This document shows, one piece after another, positions 1 to 5,204 of a DNA stretch of 5,574 bases; the first letter of the stretch is position 1, and every line of letters starts with the position of its first letter. A model generated the notes under the pieces. That model searched no databases and had not been told where the DNA came from. It worked only from the letters and a program-made list of their open reading frames with translations. A program made the translations under genes and the position numbers. This stretch comes from Patescibacteria group bacterium (GTDB lineage: Bacteria; Patescibacteriota; Patescibacteriia; Patescibacteriales; GWC2-42-12). The stretch spans positions 1 to 5,574 of the forward strand of contig JAHITL010000044.1 in the NCBI GenBank assembly GCA_018817545.1. The letters run 5' to 3'.

Positions 1-16
1 AAAAATTATTTATAAA

Positions 17-40
17 ATTAAAAATTAAAAATTAAAAATT
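17..40. repeat. AT heptamer tandem repeat (ATTAAAA)x3
   Basis: Three exact copies of the heptamer ATTAAAA occupy 17-37, followed by a partial ATT. The unit length of seven recurs at other gene boundaries in this window (2630-2666) and inside the kinase gene (4573-4605), so this looks like a member of the same class of short tandem repeats rather than simple base bias. No function is visible. It could equally be an A/T-rich upstream element for the promoter at 65-93. Confidence 0.55.
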
Positions 41-42
41 TT

Positions 43-64
43 ATACCCCGCAAATGTGGGGTAT
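43..64. other. GC-rich hairpin upstream of the first gene
   Basis: ATACCCCGC (43-51) pairs with GTGGGGTAT (56-64), with one G-T wobble, leaving the tetraloop AAAT. It is the only GC-rich structure in the first 100 bases. It is not followed by a T-run on the plus strand, and on the minus strand T-rich sequence begins only after AAAA, so an intrinsic terminator is possible but not convincing. It lies directly before the candidate promoter and overlaps the dispersed motif at 62-80. Confidence 0.5.
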
Positions 65-80
65 TTGGTGACAGACCCTT
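62..80 (+). repeat. Dispersed motif, copy 1 (partner at 4038-4057)
   Basis: The 19 bases here match 4038-4057 with one substitution (g74 versus a4050) and one missing C. The shared core is TATTTGGTGACA, then A or G, then ACCC and TT. In both places the motif follows an ACCCCGCAA string (45-53 and 4012-4020). In this copy it also supplies the -35-like part of the candidate promoter. Confidence 0.5.
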
Positions 81-93
81 CATATGGTATTAT
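65..93 (+). promoter_or_regulatory. Candidate promoter of the RlpA-carboxypeptidase gene
   Basis: TTGGTG (65-70), a 17-nt spacer and TATTAT (88-93) resemble a sigma-70-type promoter; TG at 85-86 gives an extended -10. The start point would fall near position 100, only a few bases before the ATG at 103, so the transcript would be nearly leaderless. The -35 matches the consensus only in TTG, so most of the support comes from the extended -10. Confidence 0.4.
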
Positions 94-102
94 TATATTG
101 AT

Positions 103-1737
103 ATGAATTTTTTTAGTCAAATGTTGAAAAAAATAATATTTTGTTTTATTTTAATGCTGGCTATAATAGTCGGTCATTTTGTCTATGCGTCAGATACTTC
201 TTATTTTATAAATTTAGATAAAGAAACTACTAAAAAAGGATATGTTGTTGATGCTTTTTATGGCACATTAAAACTTTCTTTGTCTCCGGAAGCGCTTAAA
301 GAGCCTACTGGTGTAGAAGTAATTAAGTTAGATGAAAAAATAGATTTACCTTGGCAATTGAAAAAAATAAGCCAAGTTTACCAATTTGAATTTAAAAATA
401 AGTCAGCTTACGATAGTCATAAACAGTTTTCAATTCAAATTTCTTATAATGAGCCATCTAATTATTATAAGCAAGTTTTTTATTATGATAAAAAGTCTTC
501 TACATGGTTACCATTGCCTACTGTTGATTGTCCTAATAAATCATTTGTTAGTTGTTTAATTAGTATGCCTTTTGCTCGTTTGGCTGTTTTTTCTAATCCA
601 GAAGCTTTGGTTATTGGGAAAGCTAGTTGGTATAAAAATAAAGATGGTTTGTTTGCTGCTTCCCCAGATTTTCCTAAAAAATCTAAATTGCGTGTATATA
701 ATACTGATAATAATAAATATGTTGATGTTGTGATTAATGATTCTGGGCCAGATAGAAGAATTCATTCGGATAGAGTTGTTGATTTAGATAAAGTCGCTTT
801 TAAAAAAATAGCTACTATTGGGGCGGGGGTAGTTAATGTTAGAGTTGAACCACTTTATATTGCTCCAAGTAATAATAAAATTCTTGGTATTTCGTCAACA
901 GGAGCGAAATCTCAATTTGCTGTAAGCGCTAAATCAGCTATAGCAATGAATGAGAAAACAGGAGAAATTCTTTGGCAAAAAAATGCTAGCTCATCTTTGC
1001 CATTGGCTAGTCTGACTAAATTAATTGCTATTAAAGTTTTTTTTGATTTGCGACCTAGTTTAAATCGAGTGGTTTCTTATAGCATTAAAGATGAAGAAAA
1101 TAATTATAAATATGCTAATAAAGGAGATGTTGCTAGAGTAAGATTAAATGATGGTGACACTTTAACTATTGAAGATTTGGTTTATTCTTCTTTGGTTGGT
1201 TCTGCTAATAATGCTGTTGAAACTTTAGTTAGAATAAGCGGTTTATCGCGTGAAGAGTTTATTAAAAGAATGAATCAATCTGTTGCTGATTGGGGCGCAA
1301 CAGCTACTCATTTTGTTGAGCCTACTGGACTGTCGCCACAAAATGTGAGTTCTGCATTGGACTATGCTATAATAACAAAAGAAATATTTATTCATCCAAT
1401 AATTAAAAAAGCTAGTACTATTGTTGAGTATAAATTTACAACAATTAATACGAAAAAAGCTCATCGTATTAAGAATACTAATAAGTTAATAAATGCTAGT
1501 AATTTAAAAATCGCAGGTTCAAAAACGGGATATCTTAATGAAGCGCTTTATTGTTTAATGATCAGAGTTGAAAAAAATTCGTTAGATTCTCTTGTTATTG
1601 TTACTCTTGGCGTGCCAACACGTTCTAAAAGTTTTGAGGAAACTGAAGATTTAGCTAGGTACGCATTAAAAGAATTGAGTGTAAAAAAAGAATTAGCTAA
1701 AAGTATTTTTAAGCCAAAGTATCAGTATAGTTTTTAA
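103..1737 (+). CDS. Secreted RlpA-like / D-alanyl-D-alanine carboxypeptidase (S11) fusion protein
   Basis: A 544-residue extracytoplasmic peptidoglycan enzyme. Residues 1-29 form a signal peptide (KK, then a hydrophobic stretch, then VYA before SD). Residues ~30-165 are an unassigned, probably beta-rich region with Cys143 and Cys151 close enough to form a disulfide. Residues ~169-250 are an RlpA-like double-psi beta-barrel: GKASWY at 172-177, NDSGP at 212-216, DRVVDLDKVAF at 223-233. Residues ~272-525 are a peptidase S11 (DacA-type) domain with all three active-site motifs: SLTK (Ser303 nucleophile, Lys306), SAN (367-369) and KTG (474-476). Family members remove the terminal D-Ala of stem peptides or related substrates. 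The RlpA part lacks the usual TANGE-type loop, and the following His is replaced by Ser187, so it may bind glycan rather than cleave it. There is no Shine-Dalgarno before Met1; Met7 (position 121) is an alternative start that keeps the signal peptide. ftsE follows 45 bp downstream on the same strand, suggesting co-transcription. The carboxypeptidase assignment is strong; the role of the N-terminal part is unknown. Confidence 0.93.
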   Translation: MNFFSQMLKKIIFCFILMLAIIVGHFVYASDTSYFINLDKETTKKGYVVDAFYGTLKLSLSPEALKEPTGVEVIKLDEKIDLPWQLKKISQVYQFEFKNKSAYDSHKQFSIQISYNEPSNYYKQVFYYDKKSSTWLPLPTVDCPNKSFVSCLISMPFARLAVFSNPEALVIGKASWYKNKDGLFAASPDFPKKSKLRVYNTDNNKYVDVVINDSGPDRRIHSDRVVDLDKVAFKKIATIGAGVVNVRVEPLYIAPSNNKILGISSTGAKSQFAVSAKSAIAMNEKTGEILWQKNASSSLPLASLTKLIAIKVFFDLRPSLNRVVSYSIKDEENNYKYANKGDVARVRLNDGDTLTIEDLVYSSLVGSANNAVETLVRISGLSREEFIKRMNQSVADWGATATHFVEPTGLSPQNVSSALDYAIITKEIFIHPIIKKASTIVEYKFTTINTKKAHRIKNTNKLINASNLKIAGSKTGYLNEALYCLMIRVEKNSLDSLVIVTLGVPTRSKSFEETEDLARYALKELSVKKELAKSIFKPKYQYSF

Positions 1738-1782
1738 TAAAGCTGTATTTCTAAAAAGCTAATTCCTAATAAGCTAAATTAA

Positions 1783-2463
1783 ATGATTAATTTGCATAAT
1801 ATTTCTAAAATTTATTCACCTGATATTAAAGCTTTGCAACAGATTAATTTACATATTAAGCCTGGTGAATTTGTCTCTATTGTTGGTCAGTCAGGTACCG
1901 GAAAAACTACTTTAGTTAAATTATTGATCGGAGAGGAGCAGCCGAGTCAAGGTAAAATTATTATTGGAGGTTGGGATATTACAAAGATTAGTCAAAAAGA
2001 GAGGCCTATTTTACGTCGGCAGATTGGTGTTGTTTTTCAAGATTTTAAATTGCTTTATAAAAAAACATTATTGGAAAATGTTGCTTTTGCTTTGCAGGTT
2101 TGTGGCCATGCGCCAAAAAAAATAAAGAGCATAGCTCCTCAAGTAATGAAAATAGTTGGTTTGGAAAATAAAATGCATCGTTATCCACAGCAAGTTTCTG
2201 GTGGTGAGCAACAACGCGCAGTTATTGCTCGCGCATTGGTTCATTGCCCAAAAATACTTTTAGCTGACGAGCCAACAGGTAATCTCGATTCTATTAATAC
2301 TGATGAAATTATTGAATTATTGCAGAAAATTAATAAATTTGGCACAACAGTAATTCTTGTTACTCATAATAGAGAAGTGGTTAATAAGTTGAGAAAAAGA
2401 GTTATTACTTTAGAAAATGGAATGATAATCAACGATCAAGCAGTAGGGAAATATTTATTATAA
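1783..2463 (+). CDS. ftsE: Cell-division ABC transporter ATP-binding protein FtsE
   Basis: A 226-residue cytoplasmic ATPase of the usual FtsE length. Walker A is GQSGTGKTT (35-43), the Q-loop is in FQDFKLL (85-91), a stretch characteristic of FtsE, the ABC signature is VSGGEQQR (138-145), Walker B is ILLADEP (158-164), the D-loop is NLDS (167-170) and the switch His is His195. FtsE dimerises, binds FtsX and powers conformational control of periplasmic or cell-wall hydrolases at the division site. The start fits the family N-terminus (MINLHNISKIY); no Shine-Dalgarno precedes it, only an AT spacer containing AAGCTAATTCCTAAT-like repeat sequence. The gene lies between a peptidoglycan carboxypeptidase and ftsX, which supports the division/envelope role over a LolD- or MacB-type transporter. 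Key residues all appear intact. Confidence 0.95.
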   Translation: MINLHNISKIYSPDIKALQQINLHIKPGEFVSIVGQSGTGKTTLVKLLIGEEQPSQGKIIIGGWDITKISQKERPILRRQIGVVFQDFKLLYKKTLLENVAFALQVCGHAPKKIKSIAPQVMKIVGLENKMHRYPQQVSGGEQQRAVIARALVHCPKILLADEPTGNLDSINTDEIIELLQKINKFGTTVILVTHNREVVNKLRKRVITLENGMIINDQAVGKYLL

Positions 2464-2541
2464 GTTAGTTGAAAGTCGAAGTTAGTTAAAAGTTAAAAGT
2501 TTGTAAAGTTTATAAAGTTTATAAAGTGTTGGAAGTTTATA
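2464..2541. repeat. Heptamer/nonamer repeat tract in the ftsE-ftsX spacer
   Basis: Immediately after the ftsE stop come degenerate heptamers such as GAAGTTA (2478-2484) and two exact GTTAAAA (2485-2498), then four nonamers based on AAGTTTATA (2506-2541), the third being degenerate. The AAGTTA theme recurs before the kinase start (4156-4175). The rest of the 209-bp spacer, 2542-2629, is unstructured A/T sequence in which I see no gene, hairpin terminator or convincing promoter. Confidence 0.6.
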
Positions 2542-2629
2542 TAAAGATATTGTTTTTTTTAAAATCAAAAATTATAACTTGTTTTTCTTTTTACATATTT
2601 GGATTGATAAATAATTTTTTTTATTGTCC

Positions 2630-2666
2630 CTAATTCCTAATTCCTAATTCATTCTTCATTCTTCAT
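2630..2666. repeat. Heptamer array directly upstream of ftsX
   Basis: Three exact CTAATTC units (2630-2650) are followed by two exact ATTCTTC units (2651-2664) and AT. The array ends six bases before the ftsX ATG, where a ribosome binding site would normally sit, and contains no purine-rich Shine-Dalgarno sequence. The sharp switch from one heptamer to another keeps the seven-base phase. Confidence 0.75.
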
Positions 2667-2672
2667 AAATTT

Positions 2673-3587
2673 ATGTTTTTATTGTCTTTTTTTAGAGTTA
2701 TAAAATTTAGTTTACAGGATATAAGTCGTAATATTTGGTTGTCTTTAGTTACTATTATTATAATAATATTGGCGCTTGTTTCGATTAATTTACTTTTAGT
2801 AGTTAAAGTTATTAGTTCTACTGCTATTGATGCTGTTAAAGAAAAAATAGATATTAGTTTATATCTTAAATCTGAAGCTGAAGAAAGTAAAATTTTGGCG
2901 TTAAAAGCTAAAGTAAGTAATTTAGTACAAGTTGAAGATGTTAAATATGTTCCAAAACAAATCGCTTTGGAAAGTTTTAAACAGAAGCATAAAGATAATC
3001 CAGAAATTTTACAGGCATTAATTGAATTGGGTAAAAATCCATTATCTCCAAGCTTGGTTATTAAACCAAAAGATGTTAATCAATATGATGAGCTGATTGC
3101 TAATTTAAATAAGATTGATGATGATATTATAGAATCGCGAAATTTTGATGATCGCAAAGTTGTGTTAGAAAAAATTAATTCTATAACTAACAAAGTAAGT
3201 GAGGTCGGAATGTTTATTAGTATTATTTTTGTTTTTATTACTTTGTTAGTTGTTTATAATGCTATTCGTGTAACTATTTATACTCATCGCACAGAAATAG
3301 GTATTATGAAGTTGGTTGGCGCATCTAACTGGTTTATTCGCGCTCCTTATTTAGTGTCTAGTTTGGCATATACTTTGATTGGGATTTCGGCTACTGTTGT
3401 TATTTTTTATTTATTTTTAAGTTTATTGCAACCTTATTTGGAAGCATTTTTTATAGGGTATAATTTTAATATAATTACTTATTTTAATAGTCATTTTCTT
3501 CTTATTTTTGGTTCAGAATTTTTAGTAGCGACTTTAATTAATTTTTTCGCTAGTTTAGTCGCTGTTAATAAATATTCTAAGGTTTAA
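2673..3587 (+). CDS. ftsX: Cell-division membrane protein FtsX
   Basis: A 304-residue integral membrane protein with the FtsX layout: short cytoplasmic N-terminus, TM1 (~22-45), an extracytoplasmic domain (~46-178), TM2 (~179-201), TM3 (~226-250) and TM4 (~274-297). The extracytoplasmic domain carries the family pattern YVPKQIALESF (92-102) and NPLSPSLVI (122-130). The cytoplasmic loop after TM2 has the hallmark NAIRVTIYTHRTEIGIMK followed by LVGASNWFIRAPYL (~196-227), the region that contacts FtsE. In known systems the extracytoplasmic domain recruits a hydrolase activator or hydrolase such as EnvC, PcsB or CwlO; no such partner is visible here, although the upstream carboxypeptidase fusion is a candidate by position only. 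The chosen ATG matches the usual N-terminus; no Shine-Dalgarno is present. The separation from ftsE by 209 bp is unusual, since the two genes commonly overlap or nearly touch. The stop codon directly abuts the terminator palindrome. Confidence 0.95.
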   Translation: MFLLSFFRVIKFSLQDISRNIWLSLVTIIIIILALVSINLLLVVKVISSTAIDAVKEKIDISLYLKSEAEESKILALKAKVSNLVQVEDVKYVPKQIALESFKQKHKDNPEILQALIELGKNPLSPSLVIKPKDVNQYDELIANLNKIDDDIIESRNFDDRKVVLEKINSITNKVSEVGMFISIIFVFITLLVVYNAIRVTIYTHRTEIGIMKLVGASNWFIRAPYLVSSLAYTLIGISATVVIFYLFLSLLQPYLEAFFIGYNFNIITYFNSHFLLIFGSEFLVATLINFFASLVAVNKYSKV

Positions 3588-3625
3588 AAATAAAAAAAGG
3601 TGGCATATGCCACCTTTTTTTATTT
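3588..3625. terminator. Bidirectional intrinsic terminator shared by ftsX and the convergent small gene
   Basis: A perfect 38-bp palindrome centred between 3606 and 3607. The GC core GGTGGC (3599-3604) pairs with GCCACC (3609-3614) around ATAT; seven A precede it and seven T follow it, so it is a rho-independent terminator on both strands. It begins at the base after the ftsX stop and ends four bases from the stop of the minus-strand gene, so it serves both convergent transcripts. Confidence 0.92.
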
Positions 3626-3629
3626 ACTT

Positions 3630-3899
3630 TTAGGAAGTTTCTTTTCTTTTTTGGCTTAAAGCTGATGCTCTTAATTTGTTTAGTTTTGCTTCGTCATTTA
3701 TTTCTTCTCCATCTTTATCAAATATTTTTAATGTTCCTGCGCTTGCTTTTTCTTCTTTTTTTCTGTTAGTTTCTTCGGAGTTTAAAGGAGCAGTGTGTCT
3801 TTTTCCGAAGCGAGTTTTTCTTTCTGCAGGATTGCCTTTTGCCCAAATTCCAGTATTTGGATTATCTATGTTTATTATTTTTTTCGCTTCTTCTCTCAT
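3630..3899 (-). CDS. Small basic hydrophilic protein of unknown function, downstream of tRNA-Gln
   Basis: I do not recognise this 89-residue protein. It has no signal peptide, membrane segment or cysteine. It is rich in charged residues (about 21 Lys/Arg against 15 Asp/Glu), giving a net positive charge. The centre carries GNPAERKTRFGKRHTAPL (residues ~22-39), which looks like a nucleic-acid- or ribosome-binding basic patch; the stretch KIFDKDGEEI (~58-67) could be a short beta-hairpin, and the C-terminus is Lys/Arg-rich. The gene is supported by a near-perfect Shine-Dalgarno five bases before the ATG, a terminator directly after its stop, and its position 49 bp downstream of a tRNA gene on the same strand. 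The opposite-strand frame over this stretch lacks all three. RNA binding is only an inference from charge. Confidence 0.8.
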   Translation of the reverse strand: MREEAKKIINIDNPNTGIWAKGNPAERKTRFGKRHTAPLNSEETNRKKEEKASAGTLKIFDKDGEEINDEAKLNKLRASALSQKRKETS

Positions 3900-3901
3900 T
3901 T

Positions 3902-3912
3902 CCCCCTCCTTT
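3902..3912 (-). promoter_or_regulatory. Strong Shine-Dalgarno of the 89-residue gene
   Basis: Read on the minus strand this is AAAGGAGGGGG. The core AAGGAGG (3911 down to 3905) lies five bases before the ATG at 3899. It fixes the start codon and strand of the small gene. It stands out because the other three intact downstream starts in the window (ftsE, ftsX, kinase) have no comparable site. Confidence 0.9.
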
Positions 3913-3948
3913 CTAGTTGATAATTTTTTTTAAAAATGTTTTCTAATG

Positions 3949-4019
3949 CTGCGGGGCATGGATTCGAACCATGATAAACGGCTTCAAAGGCCGCTGTCTT
4001 ACCATTGGACGACCCCGCA
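3949..4019 (-). tRNA. trnQ: tRNA-Gln, anticodon UUG
   Basis: A complete 71-nt cloverleaf on the minus strand. The acceptor stem is TGCGGGG with CCCCGCA; the D arm has a 3-bp stem (GTC/GAC) and loop GG; the anticodon stem is GCGGC/GCCGT around CTTTGAA, placing anticodon TTG at 3987-3985; the variable loop is four bases; the T stem CATGG/CCATG closes a TTCGAAT loop. The U1-A72 pair and discriminator G73 (3949) are the expected identity elements of tRNA-Gln and support the anticodon call. CCA is not encoded (CAT follows G73), so it must be added by a nucleotidyltransferase. No intron is seen. The small protein gene lies 49 bp downstream and probably shares its transcript. Confidence 0.96.
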
Positions 4020-4037
4020 AGGAATAAAATAAAAGAA

Positions 4038-4057
4038 TATTTGGTGACAAACCCCTT
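4038..4057 (+). repeat. Dispersed motif, copy 2 (partner at 62-80)
   Basis: This 20-base stretch nearly matches 62-80. Here it lies in the 5' leader of the tRNA-Gln transcript, read in reverse, between the tRNA promoter and the mature 5' end. The equivalent of the -10 box seen after copy 1 is absent, so the motif is not simply a shared plus-strand promoter. Confidence 0.5.
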
Positions 4058-4074
4058 GAAATTCAATATTTTTT

Positions 4075-4083
4075 ATTTTAGCA
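4075..4083 (-). promoter_or_regulatory. Candidate extended -10 promoter of tRNA-Gln and the small gene
   Basis: On the minus strand TGCTAAAAT (4083 down to 4075) is an extended -10 box. A weak -35-like TTGTGT lies 16 bases upstream (4102 to 4097). Transcription would begin near 4068, giving a leader of about 50 nt before the mature tRNA 5' end. Confidence 0.5.
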
Positions 4084-4118
4084 TAAATTTTAATTAACAC
4101 AAGTTTATTTTTATGTTA

Positions 4119-4127
4119 TGATAAAAT
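4119..4127 (+). promoter_or_regulatory. Candidate extended -10 promoter of the kinase gene
   Basis: TGATAAAAT (4119-4127) is an extended -10 in the expected orientation, with the ATG about 40 bases beyond the predicted start point. No good -35 is seen at normal spacing. It is divergent from the tRNA promoter, the two -10 boxes being about 36 bases apart. Confidence 0.45.
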
Positions 4128-4155
4128 AGTTAAGAGATTTTATTAAAATTCATAA

Positions 4156-4175
4156 AAGTTAGAAGTTAATAAGTT
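4156..4175. repeat. AAGTTA-type repeat abutting the kinase start
   Basis: Three units beginning AAGTTA (4156, 4163, and AAGTTA at 4171 running into the ATG) share the theme found after ftsE at 2478-2500. The third unit includes the A of the start codon. A weak AGAAG at 4161-4165 is the only Shine-Dalgarno-like string and is ten bases from the ATG. Confidence 0.45.
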
Positions 4176-5204
4176 ATGAAATACGATATTATTACTATTG
4201 GCGGGGCTACTGAAGATATTGCATTTTTTACTAAAGAAGGTGTTATTATTGATAATAAAAAAGATTTAACTAAACAGAAGCTATTTGCTTTTGAATATGG
4301 CGCGAAAATAAAAGTTGATAAATCTTTTTCTAATTTTGGCGGAGGTGCTGCTAATTCTGCTGTAAGTTTTGCTAATCTTGGTTTTAATGTTGCTACTTTA
4401 GTTGCAATTGGAGAAGATGATCGTGGGCAAAGAATTGTTAATAATTTTAAACAACAAAAAGTTGATGTGAGTTTAGTTCAAAAAATATCAAAAACAGAAA
4501 GTGGATTTTCTTTTTTATTAGTTGGACCAGCCAATGAACATATTGTATTTTCTAATAGAGCTGCTAATAATCAATTATCAATTACGAATTACGAATTACG
4601 AATTATAAAAGATGCTAAGTGGGTTTATTTAGCTTCTTTGTCTGATCAATGGCAAAAAATATTAGATAAAGTCTGCTCTTTAATTGATATTAGTTCTGCA
4701 AAAGATTATAATTTTGCTGGAGTGAAAATTGTTTGGAATCCTGGTCATAGACAAATTTTATCTGGCTTGAAAACGATTGGAAAATATTTATCAAAAGTTA
4801 GTGTTTTAATTATTAATAAAGACGAAGCTATTGAATTGGTAATGTCTGATAAGAATTGCAAAAATAAAAAAAGAGATTTTTTTGAAGAAATTAATAATTT
4901 ATTATCTGTTCTTTATAGTTATGGACCGCAAATTGTATTAATTACTAAAGGTAAGGATGGGGTTAATGCGTTTGATGGAAAAAAAGTTTATTTTCAACAA
5001 GCTATAAAAGGAGTAAAACAAGTTGACACAACAGGAGTTGGCGATGCCTTCGGGTCTTCTTTTATTGCTGGATTAGAATTATATCAAGGTGATATTAAAA
5101 AAGCGCTTTATTTAGGAGTTAAAAATGCTGCTTCAGTAGTCAGCAAACAAGGCGCGCAAAATGGATTATTAAAACAAGAAAACAAGAAATCAAGAAATAA
5201 ATAA
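4176..5204 (+). CDS. PfkB/ribokinase-family carbohydrate or nucleoside kinase
   Basis: A 342-residue soluble kinase that transfers phosphate from ATP to a hydroxyl of a sugar or nucleoside; the substrate cannot be told from sequence alone. N-terminal ITIGGATEDI (6-15) holds the opening strand. The first PfkB signature region is FGGGAANSAVSFANLG (54-69), followed by IGEDDRG (78-84). The Mg/phosphate-binding NxxE motif is Asn214-Glu217 (INKDEA), ITKGKDGV is at 256-263, and the second signature DTTGVGDAF (284-292) contains the anion hole and catalytic base Asp290; Val288 replaces the more usual Ala. Residues ~134-144 are encoded by a heptanucleotide tandem repeat, and the last ten residues (333-342) by the start of the downstream repeat array, after the normal GAQNGLL ending. 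Its length is slightly above the family norm. It is transcribed alone, divergent from the tRNA. The family call is firm; ribokinase, adenosine kinase-like or 2-keto-3-deoxygluconate kinase-like activities all remain possible. Confidence 0.92.
   Translation: MKYDIITIGGATEDIAFFTKEGVIIDNKKDLTKQKLFAFEYGAKIKVDKSFSNFGGGAANSAVSFANLGFNVATLVAIGEDDRGQRIVNNFKQQKVDVSLVQKISKTESGFSFLLVGPANEHIVFSNRAANNQLSITNYELRIIKDAKWVYLASLSDQWQKILDKVCSLIDISSAKDYNFAGVKIVWNPGHRQILSGLKTIGKYLSKVSVLIINKDEAIELVMSDKNCKNKKRDFFEEINNLLSVLYSYGPQIVLITKGKDGVNAFDGKKVYFQQAIKGVKQVDTTGVGDAFGSSFIAGLELYQGDIKKALYLGVKNAASVVSKQGAQNGLLKQENKKSRNK
4573..4605. repeat. Heptamer repeat inside the kinase coding sequence
   Basis: Three exact AATTACG units (4580-4600) with a partial fourth (4601-4605) and a degenerate unit AATTATC in front (4573-4579). 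Because seven is not a multiple of three, the array is read in all three phases and yields the peptide SITNYELRII (residues 135-144). The frame stays open throughout. Confidence 0.85.

Noticed and set aside
43..64. Intrinsic terminator of a gene upstream of the window
   Set aside because: The hairpin is good, but no T-run follows directly on either strand, so I list it only as a hairpin.
556..765. Minus-strand open frame of 69 codons inside the first gene
   Set aside because: It lies wholly within a protein with strong domain evidence, has no ribosome binding site, and its Ile/Phe/Asn-rich product is what reverse reading of A/T-rich coding DNA gives.
1243..1464. Minus-strand open frame of 73 codons over the carboxypeptidase domain
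   Set aside because: It is antisense to the conserved S11 region, with no start signal and no recognisable product.
3676..3933. Plus-strand open frame of 85 codons, apparently membrane-like
   Set aside because: It is antisense to the 89-residue gene. The minus frame has the Shine-Dalgarno, terminator and tRNA context; the plus frame has none, and its Ser/Phe-rich sequence mirrors Lys/Glu codons on the other strand.
3949..4019. tRNA gene used as an integration site for a mobile element
   Set aside because: No integrase gene and no duplicated 3' end of the tRNA are found in the window; only a 9-bp match to its 5' end occurs near position 45.
4020..4175. Riboswitch or structured leader before the kinase
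   Set aside because: Apart from the short palindrome TTGAAATTCAA (4056-4066) there is no stable pairing, and the predicted kinase leader of about 40 bases is plain A/T sequence.
103..5204. Recoded UGA as in Gracilibacteria and Absconditabacteria
   Set aside because: All complete genes end in TAA and none contains an in-frame TGA, so there is no evidence for recoding here.
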